A stretch of DNA of 64,000 nucleotides, taken from Eutreptiella sp. 'Long Island Sound 2002' (taxonomy: Eukaryota > Euglenozoa > Euglenophyceae > Eutreptiales > Eutreptiaceae). The notes under the pieces are model-generated. The model did no database searches. It was not told the origin of the DNA and worked only from the letters and a program-made list of their open reading frames with translations. Both the position numbers and the translations under genes were made by a program. Where the stretch lies: assembly GCA_964036045.1 (NCBI GenBank), contig OZ038389.1, positions 63,440,359 through 63,504,358 of the forward strand. Direction: 5' to 3'. Of the stretch, positions 40,199 through 51,013 are shown one piece after another. Numbering within the stretch: the first letter of the stretch is position 1; the number at the start of each line of letters is the position of its first letter.

Positions 40199-41046
40199 CT
40201 GGGCAAAGCGTTGGTGGGCCTTGTCTGATCTTTACAGAGGTGAGGCTGCGTAATGAGGACACTGTTTTCGGGCACCTCGTGAAAAACGCTCATATGGCTT
40301 GCCCCAACATCAAAAATTTCGTCCACCAGACAAACACAGTCCCATTTCTGACCAGCCTGATGACAGTTGAGGATGAACTCCTCAATTTGAGTCTTAGCCA
40401 GTTGTGCTGCCTGAAGCATCAATCCAGGCAGTGGACAGCGCAGAGAGAGACGAAGCAGATCCGCAGAATTGGCAGAAGCAAATTTCGAAAACTGTGCGCG
40501 AACGTGGCCACTTGTATCTGACTGGACCTGGGCATATGGTCCTAAAGCCATCACGATGACCAAGCGTTCTGAAACGGGAGCCTTCTCAAAAGTTGCTTGG
40601 AAAGGCGGAAGCCCAGCAACTATGTCTACCACCCTGGTCAGCTGCTCGCACATGCGCTGTTGCGCGCTGACACACAACGAACACACAGACAGCGCGCTGA
40701 CACCCAAAAGACACAGAAATGACACACAGACAGCGCTGACTCACAAACGACACACAGACAGCGCGCTAATCAATACCTTGGATAGCTTTTGCTCCGCTTC
40801 GCGCCTCAACTGCACTTCAGTCATATCCACCTCAGCAGCTCGACGTTGGTTGTGTGCCTTATCCATTTCGACGTCGCGCCTCCTTTGCTCTTCTTGCGTC
40901 AGCAAACGTTCTAAGTCACGTCGCATCTTTTCTCCACTTTCCTGCCAGATTGAAGCTTGAGATTCTGCGGTTTGTCTCATTGCCTTTTCCCTGTCACGCT
41001 CCGCTTCGATCCTTCGACGGTACTGCTCCTCCTCCGTCAGTTGGGC
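40198..41046 (-). CDS. Two-exon coding fragment fused to RNase H, unknown protein
   Basis: On the minus strand, exon A (41046 to 40777, exactly 90 codons, phase 0 at both ends) encodes a highly charged coiled coil (EEQYRRRIEAERDREKAMRQ, then RRDLERLLTQEEQRRRDVEM in part). It is bounded by ATTACAG/GCC and AAG/GTATTG. A 120-nt intron (40776-40657, with repeats of GCGCGCTGTCTGTGTGTC) ends CAACAG/CGC. Exon B begins RMCEQLTRVVDIVAGLPPF and reads on through HVRAQFSKFASANSADLLRL and WDCVCLVDEIFDVGASHM, then passes without a stop into the gypsy B RNase H at 40198. I recognise no family. It may be a host gene piece or part of another element. Confidence 0.5.
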
Positions 41047-41604
41047 CTGTAATGTCGCACAACAATACGGCAGGAGTGAACGAGGTTTCCGAGAGCTCCG
41101 GTGTACACCAATAGATATGATTCGCTCCTGGACTAACGCAGGACAATCTGATTACGGGTAAATTGTGACCTCATGCTTGACCTGAATGAACTTCTTCCCA
41201 CTTTTTCGACTTCTTCACTCTTCCTCCTTCATGAAGTTCCTGACTGTAGCAATGATGGGCGTTGTGTATAAATGGCAGGGACATAATCTGTGAAAAGTTG
41301 TAAATTGCACACCTGTGAACAATTTTCTTGTAAACCATTTTCTTCTTTTCGGGATTCGCTGCCGTCACTGCGCTGCGATTCACTTCAACCACCTTTATCT
41401 CACAAAGGAAAGATATTTTTCTGTTCAAAAAACAATTTTCGGCATTTCCTGCCATAAAGCCTTCTAAAAGATGTTCAAAATATCTCATTAGGTTTGTACC
41501 CTGTACAACATTTTGTCTTTTATGTGTAATCTATTTCTGGTAAGTATCAACCCCGGAGGCCTGATTGACACCCTGAGATGCCATCAGGTCCTGGTTGCGC
41601 CATC
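41047..41604. other. Unassigned; possible intron or flank of the exon fragment
   Basis: A 105-codon minus-strand frame (41171-41488) has mixed composition with basic stretches (NPEKKKMVYKKIVHR) but no known motif. Given the acceptor at 41046-41049, part of this block could be intron. I would not call a gene. Confidence 0.3.
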
Positions 41605-41947
41605 ATGACGCTATCCTGACGCTATCCTGACGCTATCCTGACGCCATCTTGACGCCACCATAATATCCTGACGCCACCCTGACGCCATCCTGACGCCAGC
41701 CTGACGCTCCCTGACGCCATCCTGACGCTATTTTGGTGTTTTCCTGACGCCATCCTGGCGCATCCTGACGCAACCTGACGCCATCCTGACGCCAAACTAC
41801 CCAATATCCTGACGACATCCTGACGGCCATCCTGACGCATCCTGACGCCATCCTGACGCCATCCTGACGCCATCCTGACGCCATCCTGATGTCATCCTGA
41901 CGCCATCCTGACGCTATCCTGACGCCATCCTGACGCCATCCTGACGT
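41605..41947 (-). repeat. Second copy of the GCGTCAGGATG minisatellite
   Basis: The same unit as in 28709-29128, on the opposite strand (CATCCTGACGC on +), about thirty copies. It ends at 41945 beside GGGCCCGAATCAAATAG, the same flank found at the right end of the first array. No matching inverted end is visible on the left. Confidence 0.7.
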
Positions 41948-41974
41948 CTTTACGTCGCAGGGCCCGAATCAAAT

Positions 41975-42651
41975 AGTCGGGACTGTGATGAGAGCACCAA
42001 CATACCGGGCAAGAGTTCCTGGTCGTAGGTGCTGCAAATGGAACGCGCTTGGTTCCATTTGCAGTTCCAGTGTCCCAGTGGCACAAGTCCCCACTCACTG
42101 GTAGGATAGTCCTGCTTCAAGGAGCCATCACGTTTCAGTCCGCTAGTACGATAATGGCAGTGGGTTAGTTCAGCTGGGTTAAGCTCCTGCCATTGGCAGA
42201 TTGTTCCAGCCCCCCCTACATCACTGGCATCAGTGATCAGGACTATCTCGCCGTTAGTGCGGGGTACTCCCAGGCAGGTGGAGGAGGCGATTTTCTTCTC
42301 CAACTCCTGGAAACACTCCTCCTCTCTAGCGGTCCACCTCCAGGGAGTAGTTTTCTTGATTAGGTCAGTGAGAGTGGCAGGGGAGTAGGTAAAATTGTGG
42401 ATGTGGCGCCTATAGAAGTTACAGGCGCCCACAAAACTCCTCACGTCGTGTAGACCCTTCTTAGGGTCATCGCGAATCTGCATGTCCTGCAGGGGCTGCA
42501 TCTTAGACGCGGCTGGTTTCCACCAGCCATACCCCACGTTGAAACCCAAATACTCCATCCCCTCTTTCATGAACTCGCATTTTTCGAGTTTGACTCGGAG
42601 AGGGGTTTCCTGACAAACAATGGAAAATTCACAGACAGAGGAGAAGGACAT
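41975..42651 (-). pseudogene. Gypsy B RT thumb and RNase H start
   Basis: The frame reads LRVKLEKCEFMKEGMEYLGF, HDVRSFVGACNFYRRHIHNF, TPWRWTAREEECFQELEKKI and LITDASDVGGAGTICQW: RT connection, thumb and the first acidic residue of RNase H. It breaks off at SQSRLFDSG where the minisatellite begins. Confidence 0.82.
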
Positions 42652-43085
42652 GGTCCTCTTGGGTATTGGTACCCAAACTCACGTCATCCATGTGGGCCTG
42701 CATTTCTGCACCTTGAGAAATCAACTCCTGTACTAGAGGTCTGCGCCTCAGTATGTACAAAATTTTGTTCATTAGTTCCTGGAAGAGTGCTGGGGCATTA
42801 GCCACCCCGAAAGGCATGACCTTCTACGTAAACACACGAGCCTTAGGGGTTATAAGAGCCAGCAGTTCCTGAGCTGGGGGGATTAGGTCTACTTGCCAGA
42901 AACCACTGCGTTTGTCCATTTTGGTCTTGTACCGGCATACGCTGCAGGGTATTTTCCATGTTAGGAATACTCCCTGAGTGGTTTTGTGTTTTCTTGTTGA
43001 CCTCACCATAGTCAACAACCAATCGTAGGGCAGTGAAAGCGTAGGAAGAAGGCGACTTTGAGTCAACTTGGCGTCCACTTTAGCT
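42629..43085 (-). pseudogene. Gypsy B reverse transcriptase palm
   Basis: In successive frames the minus strand reads LRLVVDYGEVNKKTQ (about 43048-43004), then after a frameshift KTKMDKRSGFWQVDL, then a TAG at 42824-42826, then KVMPFGVANAPALFQELMN and MQAHMDDVSLG (catalytic xMDD pair intact). The TAG stands where RTs usually have Trp before the K/T-VMPFG motif, so it is a TGG-to-TAG change. Confidence 0.82.
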
Positions 43086-43449
43086 TGAGTTCGAGCGATA
43101 AAATTTTTCACGGACTTTAGCTGCTTGCCTTTTCTTTTGGACGTTGCGGAACGCTCCTTGGTCCCAAGTTGTGACATCGCCGAGAAAACGGCGTTGTCAA
43201 ACACGGTGACTAGGACGGTGTTCATGAGTGTGTTGTTGCGCTAGGCAACTAATAAATGACAGCAAGGTTGTTGCTCTTGCCTCAGCTCCAACTTGGCCTT
43301 GGATTATTGTCAATAATCCACGGATTCGTCCAAGAACTTGAACAGCCGAGGATTTTCGCCAATCACCGAGTAGCCTGGACTACTGTTGGATCCATCAAAT
43401 TATGCTGAGGGTCAATTGAAAAAAAATAGCCACTCAGAAAGTGACACAA

Positions 43450-43720
43450 TGAAATTTTGAACGCTGTGTAATTTGCCGTTGGGTTAACCGAAGGTCTCCT
43501 CAAGGTCAACCAATGTAATGCAAGAGGGCTCCACGTGCAAAGACAAGGAGATGTGAAATCAATACATGTTTCGGGCAGAGTTACTCCTCATCAGTTCTGA
43601 ATGTGCGAACAATAAGCAAATGTCACCATAACTTGAGAAATCAACAGGCACACGAAGGTGACAAAAATTGAAACAAGAAGCGATAGCAACTGGCGCCGTG
43701 GAGCGCGCTGTGGGCGCGCG
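43450..43720 (+). repeat. ~270-bp direct repeat, left copy
   Basis: Starts TGAAATTTTGAACGCTGTG and ends GTGGGCGCGCG. It matches 44109-44380 along its length with about a dozen differences. The TG start and near-CA end suggest a small LTR, but no exact target duplication is seen. Confidence 0.55.
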
Positions 43721-44108
43721 TCCGTCCTCGTGTGTGACTCCTGATCCAAAATATATCGAAACAACAACAGCCTGAAATTTTCCGAAAGTTTTCGTCTCAC
43801 CATCCACACCCATCAGGAGGTCAAAGAGTATTAGTGCAAATTGAGGAGCAGTTCTTGTGTAGGCATCTCAAGTGTGTCCACATGATGTACTATATGGCAC
43901 TCAGGAGCGAGCAGGGAGCGAATCTTGGCGCCATGAAAGCGCCTGCGCAAATTCATAGACGGTTGCATGATGCAAAACAACCGGAGCAACGGCATGAGGC
44001 GGCGTAGACTATATAACAAACATCTGACTGGGTTACCCCAAATCATTCGTATGGCCCCATTGAATCGAATTTGAAAAACGTGAACCACTTCTCTCGGCGG
44101 TCGGAAAA

Positions 44109-44380
44109 TGAAATTTCGAACGCTGTGTGATTTGCCGTTGGGTTAACCAAAGGTCTCCTCAAGGTCAACTGATGTAAAGCAAGAGGGCTCCACGTGCAAA
44201 GAGGAGCAGATGTGAAATCAATACATGTTTCGGGCAGAGTTGCCCCTCATCATATCTGAATGTGCGAACAATAAGCAAATGTAACCATAAATTGAGAAAT
44301 CAACAGGCACACGAAGGTGACAAAAAATTGAAACAAGAAGCGATGGCGACTGGCGCTGTGGAGCGCGCTGTGGGCGCGCA
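44109..44380 (+). repeat. ~270-bp direct repeat, right copy
   Basis: Starts TGAAATTTCGAACGCTGTG and ends GTGGGCGCGCA, directly against the gypsy pre-RT sequence. Paired with 43450-43720. The space between the two (388 bp) has no domain-bearing ORF. Confidence 0.55.
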
Positions 44381-44735
44381 TCAATACATTCATGGATCTG
44401 GCGCTCGATTTTTTCAACCTGTTCCTGAGAAGCGGGGTAGGAACGACGCCTCATCGCGTCTTCTCAAATTCAGGTTTCAGTTTCAGGTCCATCTGGACCA
44501 GTTTTTTACAGGAAAGGGGAGGCGGTAGGGCGCCGAACACCTCCTCATAGGTTAGGAGCAGTTTCTTCAGTCGGCAGTCAAGATTAACACTCTCGACTTT
44601 CTGCAGGCAATCCTCCTCAGCATGGAGGTTGCTCTTTCCATGCTCTTTGTTTTTCTGCCGATTAGCAGTTTCGGCAGGTACTGAACCATCGTCCCACTCA
44701 GGGGGATATTGCTGCCCATAGTGCAGAGAATACAC
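44381..44735 (-). pseudogene. Gypsy B pre-RT segment
   Basis: The frame reads LLLTYEEVFGALPPPLSCKK, MDLKLKPEFEKTR and, past one frame change, RRSYPASQEQVEKIERQIHECID. This is the standard lead-in to a gypsy RT (a YxxVF motif, then a P..R.YP..Q...I..QI pattern). It is cut at 44380 by the insertion. Confidence 0.7.
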
Positions 44736-44831
44736 TAGGGGTATCTCGAGGTCTGGCAGCGTGTAGGAATCATCGTCCTCCTCAGACCAGATGGAGGATT
44801 TCCAAGTCTGTCTGAGGTATTGTAGCCGCTC

Positions 44832-46160
44832 TTAGTGCTCAAGACCTTCGGCCTTCAGGTACAACAGCCGTCGGACTGCCTGGGTGTCATGCTCAGACAG
44901 TGGCATGTTTTTAGAAGCAGGTTGCGCTAGAGCATCGGGACTCTGGGCCACAGGTTCACCTGAGTGCTGATGCTCTATGTGCAGCACCGGTTTCCGAACA
45001 GGGTATGTTGGTTCTGAGGTTGACTCTAGATCTACCTCCTCCAGCAACAGCTGGGCCAAGAAGGCACTGTGTTTTAGTTCAACACAGCTGGGATCAACAG
45101 GAGGGATAGTGCTGGCGATCTCAGACAGTTGGTCGTCAGCATCCTCCTTTACAGCTGCAGGTTCCAAATAGCCATCGGGAGATTCACACCCTGTAAGTGT
45201 GGCAGATAGGTGCTCAGGAGATCGGTTTTTGAGATCAGAAAGGGTCAGGCCACGATTTTCGGCCATGACCTCTTTCAGTAGCACCTGAACCAGATCACAC
45301 ACGGGTACAGGATTGAGGGATTCATGGACAATGGATAAGAAACTGGCCCACTCACGGGCCTGCATAGCTGTGTCTGAGTCCTCAGGCACATAAATGGCAC
45401 TGCCGGGAAGTTGCACTCTTCCCACGGTCATTCGGTCTAGCATACGGCGCCAGTAAGCGTGTTCACGTGAGCAACCCCAGTCAGGGGTGCACATGACAAC
45501 CCTTCCTCCCTCATAAGCGATTTTGGTTAGAACCTTCGCGAGCAAGGAGAAGGGAGGGTTAGCATACGCTAGGCCCATTGCTTTCCAGAAGAAACGGAAA
45601 GCGTTGTTCAAATGTTTCAAGCAATACAACTGCATGATGTGCTGTTGTTGGCTCGCGAACAATTCCACCTGGATCTCATCCAGGTTTACCTGAAGGGCCG
45701 GCAGTCCCTTTTCAAGAACGTGACGGGCCAATTGGTAGTTTTCAGTACGATAGTTAGTGTTGGCTGCGTAGCGCAGCCCAGCCTCTTTCCGTCCTGACAG
45801 CTGCAAAGGTACGGAGAAGAGCCCACTGCCAAAATCGCAGTGTAGAGAATAGGGGCGCTGGAGAGACAGCATTTTTACCTGGGGGTTTCTTCGCAGGAAG
45901 TCGGTACCTATGACGATGACAAAGGCGTCAGTGCCCAGCACTCTGCAGTGTTGGGTCACAGTTTTGTCGCCGAGACAAATAGTCACATCGACTCCCCCCA
46001 AGGAATGGATGGTACACCCATCTCCTACTCTTATGGCCACTGTCTTAGTTTTCTTGAAAGTCTTTAGCAGGCGCCAGGCCACTATAGAAAGTGTTGCGCC
46101 GGTGTTAAGCAATGGTCGAAAAACTTGATCCCCGATTTTCAGGAGCATCCAGTAAACCAA
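44832..46160 (-). CDS. Gypsy B protease and NPPF methyltransferase-like domain
   Basis: 442 open codons. The retropepsin active site reads LLNTGATLS: the catalytic Asp of DTGA is Asn (AAC, 46104-46106). The second protease signature VIVIGTDFLRRN follows at about residues 81-92. At about 165-262 lies a separate module: VELFASQQQH, LAYANPPFSLLAKVLTKIAY (NPPF at 201-204), RVVMCTPDWG, YWRRMLDRM, LPGSAIYVPED. NPP[F/W/Y] is the catalytic motif of N6-adenine methyltransferases, and the pattern around it (D/V-x-F-A upstream, a hydrophobic strand and P-x-W downstream) fits that fold; no strong SAM-binding glycine loop is visible. The C-terminal 170 residues are acidic and unfamiliar. Confidence 0.75.
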   Translation of the reverse strand: MVYWMLLKIGDQVFRPLLNTGATLSIVAWRLLKTFKKTKTVAIRVGDGCTIHSLGGVDVTICLGDKTVTQHCRVLGTDAFVIVIGTDFLRRNPQVKMLSLQRPYSLHCDFGSGLFSVPLQLSGRKEAGLRYAANTNYRTENYQLARHVLEKGLPALQVNLDEIQVELFASQQQHIMQLYCLKHLNNAFRFFWKAMGLAYANPPFSLLAKVLTKIAYEGGRVVMCTPDWGCSREHAYWRRMLDRMTVGRVQLPGSAIYVPEDSDTAMQAREWASFLSIVHESLNPVPVCDLVQVLLKEVMAENRGLTLSDLKNRSPEHLSATLTGCESPDGYLEPAAVKEDADDQLSEIASTIPPVDPSCVELKHSAFLAQLLLEEVDLESTSEPTYPVRKPVLHIEHQHSGEPVAQSPDALAQPASKNMPLSEHDTQAVRRLLYLKAEGLEH

Positions 46161-46191
46161 GTCCTCCTCTTCGGAGCCGCCCCCCTACTCT

Positions 46192-48366
46192 TCAGCAGGG
46201 AATTTGACATACCCCTGCAGCCATGAGGGACTTGGCCATCCAGGCCAGTCGCCTCTTCTTGGAGTTATTCCCCTCAGGGGACGCGCTATCCCCCTGTGGG
46301 CGCTTCTTGGCGTCACCCTTGGCAGGAGAGGGAGAAGTAGCAGGTGCTGATGAGCGCCTCTGGGGGTTTGGGCTTCCACCCTTGCCACCCCCCTTACCAC
46401 CTCCTTTACCGGCCTTATCCCCATTCTGGGGAAGTCTGGTGGGTGTTTGGGTCTTCTGGTGTTCAGCCACGTCCCACTTGTGTTTGTCACTTTCTTGTTT
46501 CTTTATGTGACACTCGTCCTCGTAGTGACGACGTTTGCCACAGCAACCACAGGTGATGGTACACCTGAAGTGGTCCTGATGGGTCACAGTTTTCCCATCT
46601 TTCGTGTCCTGCTGTCATTTCATCTGCAGCATACAACCGCTGCCGTGGTCGCAGTCAGGAACATGACAAGGTCCCCCCTTGACATTGACAGGCTCACAGT
46701 AGAACAGAGGGAGTGTACCTGCTTCAGGTTTAACCGCATTCATGGCGGGCAGGTTACCCCCTCCTTTACCACCACCCAGGTTGGCGTTAGTGGGATTTTT
46801 AGGCCCTTTCCCTTTGCCACGTTCGGGGGTGGGGGTACCACCTCGACCCAGGTGTTTCTTGAGAAATTTCTCCATGTGGGAGTCATTCTCCCTCCCAAGG
46901 GCTAGCTCAATCAGCAGGTCCGTGAGGTCGTCGTGCGTGTGGGTCCAACTCTTCCTCTCAGAGGTACTGGGGCAATCGTCCCACGTACGTGAAGGGATTC
47001 TACTCATGAGCCACAGGTGGGGCTCTGTGGCTCCATAGGAATCAACGTTCATCCATGAAAACAGATACTCTAGGTCGCACACTTATTGAGAGACTCGCGC
47101 AGCGGAAGGAAAATCAGGGAGCATAGGTAGCTTCTCTATCTGTGTGCGCACACTCAGGTCAGTCTCATAGACCGGGAAAGCTTTCTCCAGTCTTTGGAGC
47201 ACCTCGGCCCAAGTTGAACAGGTTTTCACAATCTGCTTCACCTGTTTTTGCAAAGATTTCTTTTTGCATGAGCGTTCCAATAGTGAACATTTAGTGGCCA
47301 CATCCACATGGGATGGGCCAGTCAGCAAAAGAGACTCGGCAAATTCTTCTGCCCTTTCCGGCAGATTTTTCGGGTCGGACTCCGGCAATTCTAGCTGGAT
47401 GTTTGCCTGGGCAATGGGTCTGCCACTCTTCCCGCCCCCTGGGGTTAGGCCTGAAGGGGGGGGAGGTACGCTGGCGAGGGGTGCCAGGGCTGACAGCCCT
47501 CTTTTCTCAGTCTCTGTCACAGGCACGTCCTGTAGTTCAGCGATAGGGACTGTCCTAGCGCGAGGATGAAAAGGGCTGGGGCAAGTGACCTTGGCTAGCA
47601 AGCTGGACAGGCTTGATCTTTTGAGATCTTCAGCCAGCGTGCACAGTCCGGGTGAGGGTGAGGCCAGTGCTGACTGGGTTAAGGGTTCGGTGATACCCAA
47701 TTTAGTTTTGACAGCCTCAGAAAAGGCTGTCACATCAGGGTCTTCGGACCGGGACAGTAATTTGGCCAGTAGTTGGGCCGTACGATCCAGGGCCCCATAA
47801 GTTGGCTCTGGGAGATGGGGATCTTTCACAGGGCTCCTGCTCGTGATTGGCAGTTCTGGATGCCATACTGGCCTCCTCGGTTGCCTGGGTACAGACACTG
47901 TGTCCGCCAGGTCCGTAGGTGGCCCGGAGCAAGGGTAGGAACCCATGTCCCTGTACGGCGGGGATCCCAAGGCGTCTAGTGGTTCCTCACCATCTTCGCC
48001 TGTGACGGACTTGTAGTACTCCTCGTGGAGAATATATTCGTTGATTCTCCTTGTAACTTCGCCTTGTTCCTCAGGTCCTCCATCTGGGGTAGCCGTTGAA
48101 GAAGAAGCAGGGCAAACAGATCGGGAGATGGACGCAGCAACTCTTCGGCGGAGATGCTGCAAGCTGTCACCACGGGCCGCTAAGGCCTCTGTGGTTAATC
48201 TGGGCGTTTCTTGTTCCGCCCTTCTGTGTACTGGATCTTCTTGAGACCCACAGGCAGCTCTGAGCCTGGGCTCACTCATTGACGTGGGCCAACTGTTGCC
48301 AAGTTGAACTTGTACACTCGGAATGAACCAAGTCCTGGCAGACCTCCGTAGTGATGGTGTGGACAT
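46192..48366 (-). pseudogene. Gypsy B Gag with classical zinc knuckle
   Basis: One minus-strand frame from about 48366 (MSTPSLRRSAR) to 46192, broken by TAA at 47083-47085 and TGA at 46615-46617. The N-terminal half is Ser/Pro-rich; a helical capsid-like part follows (ERAEEFAESLLLTGPSHVDV, KQVKQIVKTCSTWAEVLQRL). Next come a Gly/Lys-rich segment and two Cys clusters: FYCEP ... CHVPDCDHGSGC, and a CX2CX4HX4C knuckle (CGCCGKRRHYEDEC). The tail is basic. An upstream in-frame ATG at 48397-48399 is an alternative start. The frame ends just before the protease, which needs a frame change. Confidence 0.75.
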
Positions 48367-48423
48367 TTTCCTTGTGTTTTTGGCTTGTGTACTTCTCACA
48401 GTCGGTTCGAAAGATTGTCAAGG

Positions 48424-48440
48424 GTTGCCTCTGCTACCGG
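48424..48440 (-). promoter_or_regulatory. Candidate primer binding site of gypsy B
   Basis: Directly inside the LTR edge the minus strand reads CCGGTAGCAGAGGCAAC. It resembles the TGGTA-CAGAG- type site complementary to the 3' end of initiator Met tRNA used by many LTR elements, but the first base is not T. Position is right; identity is uncertain. Confidence 0.35.
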
Positions 48441-49148
48441 AAAGATGTCCTTGATTAGTGCCCTAATGATTATGATGAAATCCTGCAGGTTTTGATGTTG
48501 AAAACCCAAATCAAAGCAGTAAGTAGAGCAAGAACAGGATGTGGATCGAATCAATGAATAGTTTTGGAATCCAGTGTAACACAGAAGGGCTGCAAATAGA
48601 CAAAGCAGGCTTACATACAAAGATTCAATCACGATTGGATAAAACAAATGATTTTAAGTGAAAATTCGCCTGAGTCCAGCCTCCACGTTAGCATCAAGCA
48701 CTTCATGTGCACTTTTGTGGATGAAATGGAGCTGGTTAGGAATATGGGGCAAAGGAGGTAGGCCAGACACAGAATATGACTTGGCAAAGCAACTGAATCC
48801 AGAAAGAGTTAAAACGTAGAAACACAATAAGTGGTAGAAACAGTTGAGCATAGGGGTCTTGGGGTGGGGGACCATTAGGCTTAACCTCCAAGGCCTTAGG
48901 CATGATATGCCTATTGAATTTCGGTATAACCTCCATGAAGGAAGATACCTCCGCACAGTTGAGTGGTAGGGGTGAACTTCATGGGCAGCTAGGGTCATGA
49001 TCCTAGTTACTTTTCGAAAGTGTACCTTAAGCTTCAAAAGAGAGATAAAAATACTTAAGTAAGTCTTAGCATCAACAGAAGGGTTTTAAGGGGGGCTTGG
49101 CCTGGATCAAACCCTCCAAGAAAGACATGGCTGTGACCTTTTCTTACT
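48441..49148 (-). repeat. LTR of gypsy B (5' LTR of fragment 3)
   Basis: Matches 27246-27953 end to end with moderate divergence. It lies immediately upstream, on the minus strand, of the gag start and the candidate primer site, as a 5' LTR should. It lacks TG/CA ends. Confidence 0.65.
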
Positions 49149-50155
49149 AACTGTAAGCTTCATCTCCCGTATTGGCTTCATTTGCCCCTTCTTCTTGCGC
49201 CCTTTCTTTGGTGTGTCTCCTTGGTCGGTCCGTGGTCATGACTCCACGCCCTCTGCGTCTGGTGGTCGATGTTCGGGCGACCCTAGTTGACTCATGGGGC
49301 CAAAAAAAGACTACAGATCGCAGATGGCATGACAGTAAAACAAACGTTCATTTGTGCTCTGAACTAAGTCGAAACGCAGTTTTGCCACTTGTTTTCGCAA
49401 ATCCGTTACACAACCGTATTTGCTGCGACCAATTCCACAGAGTTTAGCGACCTACTCGGTGCGCGAGGTCTTGCGCCGTTACATCGCATTACACCTTTGA
49501 TTTTACCGGGCACAAAGTGGCCAAAACCCGGATTCTATCCAAATGATTGACAAAATTGACACATCTTTGTTGTGTATTAAGCTTGTTTTGAAAGTGTTGT
49601 GGTTTTTGCCTATCATTCACAATAACAGTTGACGCATGGCTCATTTTGAGTGCCAAGATGTCATGCAAATCCAATATTTCGGGCAAAACAAAAACTCAAT
49701 TTGTGTGGAGAAATGAATTACTTACTTGTCCAACACAACAAAAAATGGAAACCATTGCAATGTATGTAGACAACATAGATTGACCCTGATCTACACACGA
49801 TTCACATTGTCCTTGTGCTTTTTGTCTTGCACCATGCAGTTATAATGTGATATGCTCGTCAATACCCCAGCATAACAAACATTTCACTAAAAAAATCATA
49901 CAAATGCCCAATCATTTGCTTCACCCAATGTCTAGCAACCGATCACTGCACCTACCAACTGTCGTCAACCTTGTACGCCGCCCTAAACTCTGACCAAAAC
50001 TGATCTTCTTGCAGTCTCAGCCTCGCATGCGTTTTATTACTTCAAATGTTGCAAACTCAACACAACGTGCACAAACAACAGAGGCAACAGTGGACACAAT
50101 GTCTGTGCTATCCCACCACCTCCAATAGTGCAAACATTGGTTGACAAAACATACA
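49149..50155. other. Noncoding, AT-rich
   Basis: No domain-bearing frame. A weak relative of the GCGCGAGGCCTCGCGC palindrome sits at 49452-49479. The rest is simple intergenic-looking sequence. Confidence 0.4.
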
Positions 50156-50159
50156 CCAT

Positions 50160-51010
50160 TGGCAGCACAAAAGATATTCTGCACAGCTGCAGAGCTGCAC
50201 AGCAATCTGCACAGCTGCCCGATGCTCATTCGAGCTTCAAATCATTGCTGTGTGCTGTACCTTCAGTTCAGGGTTCAAGAACAGCTGTAATTAGTTTACA
50301 GACATATGCAGAGCAGACAACTGGCTGCACCGTACCACCTACACAGCTGCAGAGCTGCACAGCAATCTGCACAGCTGCATGATGCACATTCGAACTTCAA
50401 ATCATTGCTGTGTGCTGTACCTTCAGTGGAGGGTTCAAAAAAAGCAGCAATCAGTTTACTGACATATGCACAGCAGACTACTGGCTGCACCGTACCGCCT
50501 AACTACCATCAACGAATCGTAATATGCAAAATGAGTCTTGCACATGCAAAACCACTGCATGTCAGCATAACAGCAACAACTAATGGATGCAGGAAATGCC
50601 TGTGCTGCCATCAATCCTTGCCAAGCATGCAATGGGCTGTTGCACTTCACAGGGTTGCGTAATCGTAATATGCAAAATGAGTCTCGCACATGCAAAATCG
50701 CTCGCTGTATGTCAGCATGGTAGCAACAACTAATGGATGCAGGAAATGCCTGTGCTGCCATCAATCCTTGCCAAGCACGCAGTGGGCTGTTGCACTTCAG
50801 CGGGTTGCTGATAAATATTAACTGGTGAAGCAACAGAAAAATTTTCACCGCTGTGTGTTGTACCTTCAGCAGATGGTTCAAAAACAGCTGTAATCAATTA
50901 ACTTACAAATTCAGAAGAGGCCACTGGCTGAACTGTAACACTGACTACCATCAACGAATCGTAATATGCAAAATGAGTCTTGCAGCTGCAAAGTCGCTGC
51001 ATTTCAGCAA
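50160..51010 (+). repeat. Interleaved tandem repeats (~160 and ~150 bp units)
   Basis: Unit A (with CTGCACAGCTGCAGAGCTGC and TGTGTGCTGTACCTTCAG) occurs at about 50180-50340 and 50342-50500, with a partial third at 50850-50940. Unit B (with CGTAATATGCAAAATGAGTC and CTGTGCTGCCATCAATCCTT) occurs at about 50515-50665 and 50666-50808, with a partial third from 50957. The order A-A-B-B-A-B shows that a longer A+B unit was also copied. Confidence 0.6.
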
Positions 51011-51013
51011 AAG

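Larger units (their letters stand above)
43086..44380. mobile_element. Composite insertion in the gypsy B RT
   Basis: RT sequence stops near 43085 and pre-RT sequence (IERQIHECID on the minus strand) resumes at 44381. Between them lie a short minus-strand open segment (MNTVLVTVFDNAVFSAMSQL, basic) of unknown origin and a unit bounded by two direct repeats (43450-43720 and 44109-44380). No transposase or RT motif is seen, so it is probably one or more non-autonomous insertions. Confidence 0.5.
41970..48440 (-). mobile_element. Gypsy B, fragment 3 (gag to start of RNase H)
   Basis: The minus strand from 48440 down gives gag, protease, methyltransferase-like domain, pre-RT, RT and the start of RNase H, ending at the minisatellite near 41975. 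The adjoining LTR is 48441-49148. A composite insertion (about 43085-44380) splits the RT N-terminus. Nonsense codons and indels occur in every domain. Fragments 1 and 2 supply what is missing downstream but are separate copies. Confidence 0.8.
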
